Of a DNA stretch of 7,315 nucleotides, positions 1-5,521 are shown piece after piece (position 1 is the stretch's first letter; each line of letters begins with the position of its first letter). Where the stretch lies: assembly GCA_947178465.1 (NCBI GenBank), contig CAMWYL010000161.1:1-7315 (forward strand), written 5' to 3'. The notes below the pieces were generated by a model. That model saw nothing but the letters and a program-made list of their open reading frames with translations, made no database searches and was not told the origin of the DNA. The stretch comes from an uncultured Lachnospiraceae bacterium (GTDB taxonomy: Bacteria; Bacillota; Clostridia; Lachnospirales; Lachnospiraceae). Both the position numbers and the translations under genes were made by a program.

Positions 1-20
1 TCCTTCTCACACAGGAGAAT

Positions 21-190
21 GCATGGCGAATAAATTCGCCTTAAAAACAGGCATTTTCCGCATGGATTTGAGATTCCGCAGAGCGGAAGCATAGGGGTTA
101 GTGTGAAATTAAAATTTCACCATCCTGATTTGTATGCCCGCAAATGCGGGCGTATGGGAGTTAGCGTGCGATATTTTGCGCAATTTGCCG
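21..190. repeat. Tandem imperfect hairpin-bearing intergenic units
   Basis: This non-coding stretch lies downstream of pyrI and is built from short inverted repeats. Perfect stems are GGCGAAT/ATTCGCC (25-40), TTCCGC/GCGGAA (74-88), GTGAAATT/AATTTCAC (103-120) and GCCCGC/GCGGGC (136-151, extended to 133-154 with one G-U pair). Two of the blocks are diverged direct repeats. Each runs GATTTG, then a CCGC/GCGG hairpin, then a segment of the form ATRGGRGTTAGYGTG (91-105 and 154-168, 63 bases apart), then a second inverted repeat. Such an arrangement suggests an interspersed repeat family rather than a gene; that is inference. No hairpin is followed by a T-run on either strand, so none is a clear terminator for pyrBI. 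I see no coding sequence in 1-221. Confidence 0.55.
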
Positions 191-221
191 GATGGAAAAC
201 TTTCAAGCAGCTTTGGAACTG

Positions 222-656
222 TCAGAATCCGGTATTCCCGTACTTCTCCTCACAATACTTACAGCGGTAGATCTCTTTCTTCTCATCCGTCAACACAAAG
301 ATATGCGGCAGTTCCTGTTCAATAGAGGTGATACAGCGGGGATTCTTGCACCGGATGACATTCTTAATCTCCTTCGGGAGCGAGAGCGGCAGCTTTTGTA
401 CAATCTCCGAGTTCTTGATAACGTTTACCGTGATATTGTGGTCGATAAAGCTCAGAATATCAAGGTTTAAAGTATTAATATCACATTCTACCTTAAGAAT
501 ATCCTTTTTCTCCATCTTGTCACTCCGGGCATTCTTGATAATCGCAACCGTGCAGTCGAGCTTGTCAAGTCCCAAATGCTTGTATATACTGAGACTTTTC
601 CCTGCCTGAATATGGTCCAAGACAAAGCCCTCTTCAATTTTTCCGACATTTAACAT
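222..656 (-). CDS. pyrI: Aspartate carbamoyltransferase regulatory subunit PyrI
   Basis: The 144-residue protein is the regulatory chain of aspartate transcarbamoylase, the cytoplasmic enzyme that commits carbamoyl phosphate and aspartate to pyrimidine synthesis. In characterised enzymes the N-terminal domain binds nucleotide effectors (CTP, UTP, ATP) and the C-terminal domain binds zinc and docks onto PyrB. The C-terminal half shows the four expected zinc cysteines as C-x4-C (C103, C108) and C-x2-C (C132, C135), in the spacing known from the E. coli subunit. The N-terminal region has the family-like stretch GKIEEGFVLDHIQAGKSL. Length is close to the usual of about 150. The ATG at 656 is preceded by AGGAGG (664-669) at 7 bases. 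It lies 49 bases downstream of pyrB on the same strand, so the two are almost certainly one operon. The stop codon is TGA at 222-224. Confidence 0.96.
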   Translation of the reverse strand: MLNVGKIEEGFVLDHIQAGKSLSIYKHLGLDKLDCTVAIIKNARSDKMEKKDILKVECDINTLNLDILSFIDHNITVNVIKNSEIVQKLPLSLPKEIKNVIRCKNPRCITSIEQELPHIFVLTDEKKEIYRCKYCEEKYGNTGF

Positions 657-705
657 TTGATTTCCTCCTTTTCGCGAAACACATTATATAAAAACCGTGC
701 GAACT

Positions 706-1623
706 CTATGCAACTTCGATTTCCAGCAGCGTCAGCAGCAGTGCCATGCGCACATACACGCCGTACTGTACCTGACGGAAATATACCGCCCGAGGGTCAT
801 CGTCCACCTCCACGGAAATCTCGTTGACACGCGGAAGGGGATGGAGCACAATCATATCGTCCTTGGCAAGCTGCATTTTTTCCTTATTTAAAATATAGTA
901 ATCTTTTAAACGCACATAATCCTCCTCATTGAAGAAGCGTTCCTTCTGGACGCGTGTCATGTAGAGGATATCCAGCTCAGGCATAACCTCCTCAAGCTTC
1001 CTGATTTCGCGGAAGGGGATGTTGCGTTCGCGAAGCGTTTCAATAATGTATTCGGGAATAGTAAGCTCATCGGGGGAAATGAATACGAAGTTAATATTTT
1101 CATAACGCACAAGCGCATTAATGAGGGAATGAACGGTGCGGCCGAATTTGAGGTCCCCGCACAGGCCGATGGTAAAGTTGTCGAGACGGCCCTTGATGGC
1201 GCGTATTGTTAAAAGATCGGTGAGTGTCTGAGTCGGATGCTGATGCCCGCCGTCGCCGGCATTGATAACCGGAATGGAAGAAAGAGAGGCGGCTACCATG
1301 GGAGCACCCTCCTTGGGATGACGCATCGCGCAGATATCAGCGAAGCAGGATATTACGCGAATTGTGTCGGATACGCTTTCTCCTTTGGCAGCAGATGATG
1401 AATTGGCATCGGAGAAGCCAAGAACCTTACCGCCGAGATTCAGCATTGCGGCTTCAAAGCTGAGTCTTGTACGGGTGCTTGGCTCATAAAAGCAGGTTGC
1501 AAGTTTCTTACCTTCACAGGCATGCGCGTATTTCTCCGGGTGCTGTTCAATGTCTTCTGCAAGAGAGAAGAGCCTATCCAGCTCACCGGTCGAGAAATCC
1601 AGCGGACTCATTAAATGTCTCAT
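706..1623 (-). CDS. pyrB: Aspartate carbamoyltransferase catalytic subunit PyrB
   Basis: This 305-residue protein catalyses carbamoyl phosphate + L-aspartate to N-carbamoyl-L-aspartate, the second step of de novo UMP synthesis, in the cytoplasm. The carbamoyl-phosphate loop STRTR is at residues 49-53, the mobile loop with K80 (SSAAKGES) follows, then R101, the HPTQ motif at 129-132, GRTVHSL with R162, the aspartate-loop arginine in YMTRVQ (R224), and HPLPR at 261-265. All these match catalytic or substrate-binding positions of the well-studied E. coli chain, offset by about five residues. Length is typical (about 305-310). The ATG at 1623 has TGGAGGAA (centred on 1630-1634) 6 bases upstream. 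The pairing with pyrI indicates a regulated, allosteric holoenzyme rather than the unregulated PyrB type found in bacilli. Confidence 0.98.
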   Translation of the reverse strand: MRHLMSPLDFSTGELDRLFSLAEDIEQHPEKYAHACEGKKLATCFYEPSTRTRLSFEAAMLNLGGKVLGFSDANSSSAAKGESVSDTIRVISCFADICAMRHPKEGAPMVAASLSSIPVINAGDGGHQHPTQTLTDLLTIRAIKGRLDNFTIGLCGDLKFGRTVHSLINALVRYENINFVFISPDELTIPEYIIETLRERNIPFREIRKLEEVMPELDILYMTRVQKERFFNEEDYVRLKDYYILNKEKMQLAKDDMIVLHPLPRVNEISVEVDDDPRAVYFRQVQYGVYVRMALLLTLLEIEVA

Positions 1624-1672
1624 AGTGTTCCTCCATTCCGATATTTGATTGAAGCGTGATTAAACTTTTGAT

Positions 1673-1701
1673 ATAATAGCACATTGATATCAACGTTTCA
1701 A
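1673..1701 (-). promoter_or_regulatory. pyrB promoter with palindrome in the spacer
   Basis: Read on the minus strand, TTGAAA (1696-1701) and TATTAT (1673-1678) are separated by exactly 17 bases, and TGC in front of the -10 makes it an extended -10. The predicted leader is only about 40 bases, too short for a PyrR-type antiterminator/terminator pair. The spacer contains a perfect palindrome TTGATATCAA (1684-1693), which extends to 1681-1696 with one mismatched pair. Upstream (1702-1740) the DNA is very A/T rich and could act as an UP element. The promoter call rests on the hexamers; the operator role of the palindrome is inference. Confidence 0.72.
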
Positions 1702-1798
1702 GATAATATGGAAAGAAAAAATAATAAATTTACCATATAAGGAGATTGCGGGAATAGGAATCATTTCGTAACAGTTCAACAAAAAGCAAAGCTTTTTA

Positions 1799-1827
1799 TA
1801 GTCAGGGCAGGGGATATGTGCTATAAT
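1799..1827 (+). promoter_or_regulatory. Promoter for the PH-domain / carboxypeptidase operon
   Basis: A consensus TATAAT lies at 1822-1827 with TGC immediately before it (extended -10). The -35 at 17-base spacing is TAGTCA (1799-1804), a 4/6 match. Transcription would begin near 1834, leaving a leader of about 88 bases before the ATG at 1922. The extended -10 probably compensates for the weak -35. No clear regulatory structure is visible in the leader. Confidence 0.6.
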
Positions 1828-1921
1828 TCTTAAAGGCATGTTAAAATGTCAGGATATTTTGCATCTCAGAGAATCGGGAGGATGCAGTGCATTAGAGAAA
1901 AGAAAGGAGTAATATTGTAAG

Positions 1922-2290
1922 ATGCAGTTTAGAGAAAGAAAGAGATGGGTATTTTTGGGGCTTCCCTTTACATTTACGGTATATACCATAAAGGAAGAGG
2001 TGGTGACGGTAAACACAGGCTTCCTGAATAGAGAGGAAAATGACTGTTATATGTATAAGATACAGGATGTGACTTTGAAAACATCCCTGTTTGAACGGAT
2101 ATTCGGGTTAGGCACGATTGTATGCCACACAGGGGATACCACTGACCCGCAGTTAATTCTGTTACATATTAAGAATGCAAAGGCGATAAAACAGTTCCTG
2201 CTGGAGCAGTCTGAGGAGGCAAGAAGAAAGCGCCGCACAATGAATATGTTGGATATAGGAGCGTCCGTCGACGGCGATTTCGAGGAATAA
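1922..2290 (+). CDS. Small bacterial PH-domain (bPH2-like) protein
   Basis: The 122-residue protein resembles the bacterial pleckstrin-homology-like family (bPH_2, the YdbS/YdbT type) common in Clostridia. Evidence is the early Trp/Phe-rich segment (RKRWVFLGLPFTFTVYTI, residues 7-23), a strand ending in GFLNREEN (33-40), and the characteristic core KIQDVTLKTSLFERIFGLGT (46-65) followed by the strand IVCHTGD. After the domain comes an Arg/Lys-rich helix (about 86-107) and an acidic tail. Unlike YdbS there is no clear transmembrane hairpin, so it is probably cytoplasmic or peripheral. Its function is unknown. AAAGGAG (1903-1909) precedes the ATG by 12 bases, a long spacing, but an in-frame TAA at 1910-1912 rules out any earlier start. 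Its TAA overlaps the next ATG by one base (TAATG), so the carboxypeptidase is probably translationally coupled to it. Confidence 0.8.
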   Translation: MQFRERKRWVFLGLPFTFTVYTIKEEVVTVNTGFLNREENDCYMYKIQDVTLKTSLFERIFGLGTIVCHTGDTTDPQLILLHIKNAKAIKQFLLEQSEEARRKRRTMNMLDIGASVDGDFEE

Positions 2291-3795
2291 TGCGGAAGAA
2301 TTACAAAAGGGAATATTTGAGTGAGTCGGCGCGCGTCCGCCGGCGCAGTCAGCGGATTGAGGAGATGAAGCGTCAAAAGCAGCGACAGGAGAGGATGCGG
2401 CGGTTGGCAATCCCTGTCGGGATAGGACTGCTGGTGTGCATTTTATTGATCATTGTTGTTGCCAGAGGTCTTGCGGTGCGGGCGCGGCGGCGTGAAAATC
2501 CGAATAATACCTACATCGAACAGGCACAGAAGCCGCAAACAGAGCAGCAGGCTTCGTCACAGCCCGCAGAACCGGAGCGGCAGGAACCGAATGCATCCGA
2601 GCAGGAACCGGAGCGGCAGACCCCGAATGAATCAGAGCAACAGGCATCGGGTGCATCTGAGCAGGAACCAGAGCAACAGACCGCGAATGAGTCAGAGCAA
2701 CAGGCATCGAATGCATCCGAGCAGGAACCGGAGCAACAGGCGTCGAGTGCGTTCGAGCAGGAATCGGAGCAACAGGCGTCGAAAACAACAGAACCGGAAT
2801 CGTCGGAACAGACAGAATCGAAGTCATCACAAAAGTCTGAGAAGACGGGGATTTATGCGGTAGTCGGTATGCAAGGCTCTTATGCGGGCAGTCTGATGGG
2901 ACAAGCCGGCAGGGACGACGCAGAGGAATTATGGGAGGTCTGCAAAAGCGGACTCCTCGGACTTGGCGGGCTTGCAAAGGAGAAGCCGCCACTCTCGGCG
3001 GTCACTACGGAGCAGACAATCGCGTGCGGTGACGAAATGTTTAGTGAGAACGTGGTGTTTATCAATGCCTCGGAGGGAACAGTGCTTGCGCAGAAGGGAG
3101 CGTGGACAACGATACCACCGGCCTCCATGACGAAGATATTGACTGTATTGGTTGCGGCAGAGCACGTGACCGATATAGAGGATACGTTTACCATGACAAA
3201 AACAGCCATCAAGTACGGGAGGGATCATGGCTGCACAGCCGTAGGCTTTGTGGAAGGGGAGAAGGTTGCTCTGCGCGATTTGTTTTACGGAACGGTCGTG
3301 CATTCAGGCGCGGATGCCGCCGTAGGGCTTGCGGAATATGTAGCGGGTTCCCAGGAAGCTTTTGTAGAGCTTATGAACGAGAGGCTGGAGCAGTTGGGGG
3401 TTTCAGATACTGCACATTTTACCAATTGTGTAGGCGTCTATGATGTCAATCATTACTGCACGGTTTATGACATGGCTGTCATAATGAAGGCGGCGTATGA
3501 CAACCCGTTTTGCAGGCAGGTCTTGTCGGCACATATTTATACGACAGGGAGCACGCCGCAGCATCCGGAGGGAATCGAGATTTCGAATTGGTTTTTAAGG
3601 CGGATAGAGGACAAGGATACGCACGGAGAGGTGCTGTGCGGAAAGACCGGCTATGTGGATGCGTCCGGCAATTGTGCGGCAAGCCTCCTGGTGGGGAGCG
3701 ATGGGACGGTGTATATCTGCACTACAGTTCATGCACCGAGCAAGTGGCGCTGCATTGAGGATCATGTGGCGCTGTATCAGCGCTTTGTGCCGTAA
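2290..3795 (+). CDS. Membrane-anchored D-alanyl-D-alanine carboxypeptidase (peptidase S11)
   Basis: The 501-residue protein is a low-molecular-weight penicillin-binding protein of the S11 family, expected to remove the terminal D-Ala from peptidoglycan pentapeptides outside the membrane. Residues 1-39 are strongly basic and cytoplasmic, and 40-60 form a single membrane segment that looks like a type II anchor rather than a cleaved signal. Residues about 80-183 are a low-complexity Glu/Gln/Ser/Ala linker with 20-residue repeats. The catalytic domain starts near residue 240. It has PASMTK with nucleophile S279 and K282, and the KTG triad at 452-454 (CGKTGYVDASGN). The second motif reads S339-G340-A341 (HSGADAA) where the classical motif is SxN. 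S11 enzymes of the DacA type are usually 380-450 residues with a C-terminal amphipathic helix. Here the anchor is N-terminal and the protein ends at VALYQRFVP, right after the domain. The start overlaps the upstream stop codon, with GAGG at 2282-2285 as ribosome-binding site. Confidence 0.92.
   Translation: MRKNYKREYLSESARVRRRSQRIEEMKRQKQRQERMRRLAIPVGIGLLVCILLIIVVARGLAVRARRRENPNNTYIEQAQKPQTEQQASSQPAEPERQEPNASEQEPERQTPNESEQQASGASEQEPEQQTANESEQQASNASEQEPEQQASSAFEQESEQQASKTTEPESSEQTESKSSQKSEKTGIYAVVGMQGSYAGSLMGQAGRDDAEELWEVCKSGLLGLGGLAKEKPPLSAVTTEQTIACGDEMFSENVVFINASEGTVLAQKGAWTTIPPASMTKILTVLVAAEHVTDIEDTFTMTKTAIKYGRDHGCTAVGFVEGEKVALRDLFYGTVVHSGADAAVGLAEYVAGSQEAFVELMNERLEQLGVSDTAHFTNCVGVYDVNHYCTVYDMAVIMKAAYDNPFCRQVLSAHIYTTGSTPQHPEGIEISNWFLRRIEDKDTHGEVLCGKTGYVDASGNCAASLLVGSDGTVYICTTVHAPSKWRCIEDHVALYQRFVP
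2581..2760 (+). repeat. In-frame 60-bp tandem repeats in the carboxypeptidase linker
   Basis: Three consecutive 60-base units (2581-2640, 2641-2700 and a partly diverged 2701-2760) encode a 20-residue period of the type NASEQEPEQQTANESEQQAS. The first two and the first half of the third are highly similar. Flanking sequence (2521-2580 and 2761-2820) is a more decayed version. Because the unit length is a multiple of three, copy-number change would lengthen or shorten the wall-spanning linker without a frameshift. Confidence 0.85.
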
Positions 3796-4210
3796 GCACA
3801 CGCTCAAACAAAAGTCCGGCAAGGCACCAGAAGGGCAGGAAGTCCAGACGAATCAGTCCTTTTATATGCCATTTGTGCCGGTTATAATTCCAAGGGCAGA
3901 GTGCATGTCTGTCGAGAAGCTGTCCGCTGGTATATTCGCCCGCAAAGATGCAGAGGGCATAGATCAGTCCCCTGATCGCAGCCGGGCATTTCCGTATCAG
4001 AAGAAATAAGGGCTTAAAGATCGCGGCGCAGCCATAGATGGGGAACATCCACAGGGAGGTCTGCCCCATAAGCTGCATTTCGCGACGGCGCAGCGCGCCA
4101 AGGGCGGTGAAGATGATTTCAACGCACCAGCCGATAACGCCGCAGCGCAGGAAGTCCGCCAAAAATTTTTTCAAAAATTTAAAAGGTAAAGGAATAATCG
4201 AAGTTTTCAT
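3722..4210 (-). CDS. CmpB-type putative ABC transporter permease (PF06541-like)
   Basis: The 162-residue membrane protein resembles the family annotated as putative ABC transporter permease (ABC_trans_CmpB). Typical stretches are GWCVEIIFT (27-35), MGQTSLWMFPIYG (48-60), the loop CPWNYNRHKWHIKGLIRLDF (105-124), and PFWCLAGLLFE (126-136). About four membrane segments fall near residues 20-40, 54-74, 80-99 and 122-138. The real function of the family is poorly established; the permease label is historical and no ATPase partner is present here. The last 24 residues, rich in Ser/Thr/Cys/His, are encoded antisense to the end of the carboxypeptidase gene and look unlike the family core. The start at 4210 has no good ribosome-binding site at normal spacing and sits inside an inverted repeat (4183-4241). 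An in-frame stop at 4235-4237 excludes an earlier start. Confidence 0.82.
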   Translation of the reverse strand: MKTSIIPLPFKFLKKFLADFLRCGVIGWCVEIIFTALGALRRREMQLMGQTSLWMFPIYGCAAIFKPLFLLIRKCPAAIRGLIYALCIFAGEYTSGQLLDRHALCPWNYNRHKWHIKGLIRLDFLPFWCLAGLLFERVLTAQSADTAPHDPQCSATCSVHEL

Positions 4211-4241
4211 GCCATAAGCATACCCGATTATCCTTTACCTT
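4183..4241. repeat. Long inverted repeat around the CmpB-like start codon
   Basis: The left arm is 4183-4200 (AAGGTAAAGGAATAATCG). The right arm is 4225-4241, the reverse complement of the left apart from one extra A in the left arm. The loop is 24 bases and holds a further small ATGC/GCAT inverted repeat (4209-4221) together with the start codon of the minus-strand gene. In the minus-strand transcript the 5' arm contains an AAAGGA element, which would be paired with codons about 4-10. Whether this is a translational control hairpin or a remnant of a mobile repeat cannot be decided from the window. Confidence 0.75.
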
Positions 4242-4283
4242 ATTCATCTATAGGAAATTGCGGCAATTGTAGCGGCAGTTAGG

Positions 4284-4317
4284 AAAGAATTTGCCACGCT
4301 TGCGTTGCAAATTCTTT
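4284..4317. repeat. Inverted repeat upstream of the terminator
   Basis: AAAGAATTTGC (4284-4294) and GCAAATTCTTT (4307-4317) form a perfect 11-bp stem. The 12-base loop contains a second ACGC/GCGT pairing (4296-4305). There is no T-run of note after either arm, so on its own it is not a convincing terminator. Its loop includes GCTTGCGTT (4298-4306), an exact duplicate of the 3' arm of the adjacent terminator. A separate short palindrome, AATTGC-G-GCAATT, lies just before it at 4256-4268. Confidence 0.7.
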
Positions 4318-4318
4318 G

Positions 4319-4345
4319 AACGCAAGCTGCCGAGCTTGCGTTTTT
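4319..4345 (+). terminator. Intrinsic terminator, plus strand
   Basis: A perfect 10-bp stem AACGCAAGCT (4319-4328) / AGCTTGCGTT (4333-4342) with a GCCG tetraloop runs into TTTTTATT. The T-run orientation serves plus-strand transcripts, so the carboxypeptidase message would end here after crossing the whole CmpB-like gene in antisense. On the minus strand the same hairpin begins just after the stop codon of the DUF5050-type gene (4344-4346) but lacks a U-tract, so it would be at most a weak terminator for that gene. Confidence 0.75.
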
Positions 4346-5378
4346 ATTCCATCGCCTCAATCGCGGCTGCGGAGGCGGCTTCAAACGTGGTCACGTTTAC
4401 CGCGCCGGATACAGGTGTCTTGTAGATGGGAATCGTATTGTTAAATCGTGTAAAGTAAACATATCTCGAAGTCGCGTTAATCGTATTGTAGGCGCCGTCC
4501 GCGACAACCTCCATACCGGAGCCATCCTTGCGGATGCGACGAAGCTGCGGTGTCGGACCGGAGGTCTGATAATATATGTAGGTGTCGGTAACGTTTATCA
4601 GATCGGTTCTCTCCGCATCCAGAGTTATCTTGGAACCGTCCGCCAGATTCATCCGCACAAGCGCATAGTTATTGTGGACATCAATGCCATACAGAGTTTC
4701 CCCTTCGACAATCGGCATGTAAATATCCTCTTCGAGCGCCTTACGCGTGGCGCCTGTAGTGCGGTTCATTGCCATGACATAAAGGTTTGAACCGTCATTG
4801 TTCGAGTAGTAGAAGTAGGAGCCGTCGATGCTGGCAGGAAGGATATCCTTTTCAAGAACGATTTTCTTATTTTCACCGGTGGTATCAATCCGGCTTAAGG
4901 CAACCGTATCGCCCGCGCAGGTGTAGAATACGGTATTGCCAGCCAGAACGACGTGTCCGCCGACAATCTTATCAAGGCATTTGATGTTTTTCGGGTCATC
5001 CTTCTGCACGCGGTAGACGCCGGTGGAGCTTACGACATATCCAAAGCCCGCGCCGCTGCCGGAGCCGCTCTGGTAATAGTACAGGAACTTACCGTCTGCA
5101 TTGATGCTGCTTGTCTCCGATGCGATAAGCCGTTCCGCTTCCGTCTCATCGGGGCGCATCCGGTAGAGCGCGTTGTTGTCGTAGGGGTTTGAGAAATAGA
5201 CGTAGCCGTCGCTCTCACAAAACATGCCGCCGTTATAGAAGTTGCCGGAGGTGTTTCCGAACAGGGTGTCGGGATTTTCCGGTACGTTGTTGCGACTGCG
5301 CGTCGATATGGTGACTGCTATGACAAGCACCACAACGGCCGCGACGATTAATGGTATAATGATCAGCTTTTTTTTCAT
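4344..5378 (-). CDS. Membrane-anchored DUF5050-type beta-propeller protein
   Basis: The 344-residue protein has a short basic start, one hydrophobic segment (about 4-24) with no lipobox cysteine, and a large extracytoplasmic domain. The domain carries a recurring Y-x-Y-[YF] strand signature: YVYFSN (59), FLYYYQS (98), VFYTC (150), YFYYSNN (188), TLYGIDV (228), YIYYQTS (267) and YVYFTRF (306). About seven copies spaced 35-50 residues apart fit a seven-bladed propeller-like fold as in the DUF5050 family. The function is unknown; an envelope role in ligand or protein binding is only inference. A Gly/Ser run (105-113) sits between the second and third signatures. The ATG at 5378 follows AGGAGAGG (5389-5396) by 10 bases. 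The CmpB-like gene lies 133 bases downstream on the same strand, so co-transcription is possible. Confidence 0.85.
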   Translation of the reverse strand: MKKKLIIIPLIVAAVVVLVIAVTISTRSRNNVPENPDTLFGNTSGNFYNGGMFCESDGYVYFSNPYDNNALYRMRPDETEAERLIASETSSINADGKFLYYYQSGSGSGAGFGYVVSSTGVYRVQKDDPKNIKCLDKIVGGHVVLAGNTVFYTCAGDTVALSRIDTTGENKKIVLEKDILPASIDGSYFYYSNNDGSNLYVMAMNRTTGATRKALEEDIYMPIVEGETLYGIDVHNNYALVRMNLADGSKITLDAERTDLINVTDTYIYYQTSGPTPQLRRIRKDGSGMEVVADGAYNTINATSRYVYFTRFNNTIPIYKTPVSGAVNVTTFEAASAAAIEAME

Positions 5379-5421
5379 AATGATTCATCCTCTCCTTATC
5401 TGTCTGAATAGGTATACTTCC

Positions 5422-5427
5422 ATTATA
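5422..5427 (-). promoter_or_regulatory. Putative -10 of the DUF5050-type gene
   Basis: On the minus strand a consensus TATAAT occurs at 5422-5427, about 44 bases upstream of the start codon. Only a poor -35 (TTTTCT-like, 3/6) is found at 17-18 bases. The placement back-to-back with the pheA promoter supports a divergent control region, but this element is weaker evidence than the pheA one. Confidence 0.5.
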
Positions 5428-5471
5428 GATGAAAAATGCATAAAAGAAAATAGAAAAGATGAGCTATTTTT

Positions 5472-5500
5472 TTTACAAAGACGAAATCGTGTGCTATACT
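5472..5500 (+). promoter_or_regulatory. pheA promoter
   Basis: TTTACA (5472-5477) and TATACT (5495-5500) are separated by exactly 17 bases, with TGC before the -10 giving an extended -10. Transcription should begin near 5507, leaving a leader of about 84 bases before the ATG at 5591. This placement also shows that open-frame sequence upstream of 5500 is not part of PheA. Confidence 0.78.
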
Positions 5501-5521
5501 GGAAGAAACAAAAAAACCTTT

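Larger units (their letters stand above)
1624..1921. other. Divergent intergenic region pyrB / PH-domain gene
   Basis: This region of 298 bases contains the minus-strand pyrB promoter (1673-1701), an A/T-rich block, a small 7-bp inverted repeat AAAAAGC/GCTTTTT (1781-1797, 3-base loop), and a plus-strand promoter at 1799-1827. The small inverted repeat is A/T rich with little U-tract and is not a credible strong terminator. I see no RNA gene and no UMP-sensing leader. A tiny open frame at 1882-1920 is discussed under rejected items. Confidence 0.6.

Noticed and set aside
133..154. GC-rich hairpin as the pyrBI terminator
   Set aside because: The stem is strong but there is no U-tract on the minus-strand side, and it belongs to the tandem hairpin units.
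134..470. Plus-strand open frames over the pyrI 3' end
   Set aside because: They overlap the confidently identified pyrI on the other strand and show no family features or ribosome-binding sites.
1781..1797. AAAAAGC/GCTTTTT inverted repeat as a terminator
   Set aside because: The stem is A/T rich and short, no gene ends upstream of it, and only a short T-run lies inside the stem itself.
1882..1920. Twelve-codon open frame (MQCIREKKGVIL) ending two bases before the PH-domain start codon
   Set aside because: The GGGAGG before it has no spacing to the ATG, the peptide shows no regulatory codon run, and the position can be chance.
2453..2863. Arg/Asn-rich open frame on the plus strand in the linker region, and its minus-strand counterpart
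   Set aside because: Both are frame shadows of the CAG/GAA-rich linker repeats; the reading frame with membrane segment and catalytic motifs is the real one.
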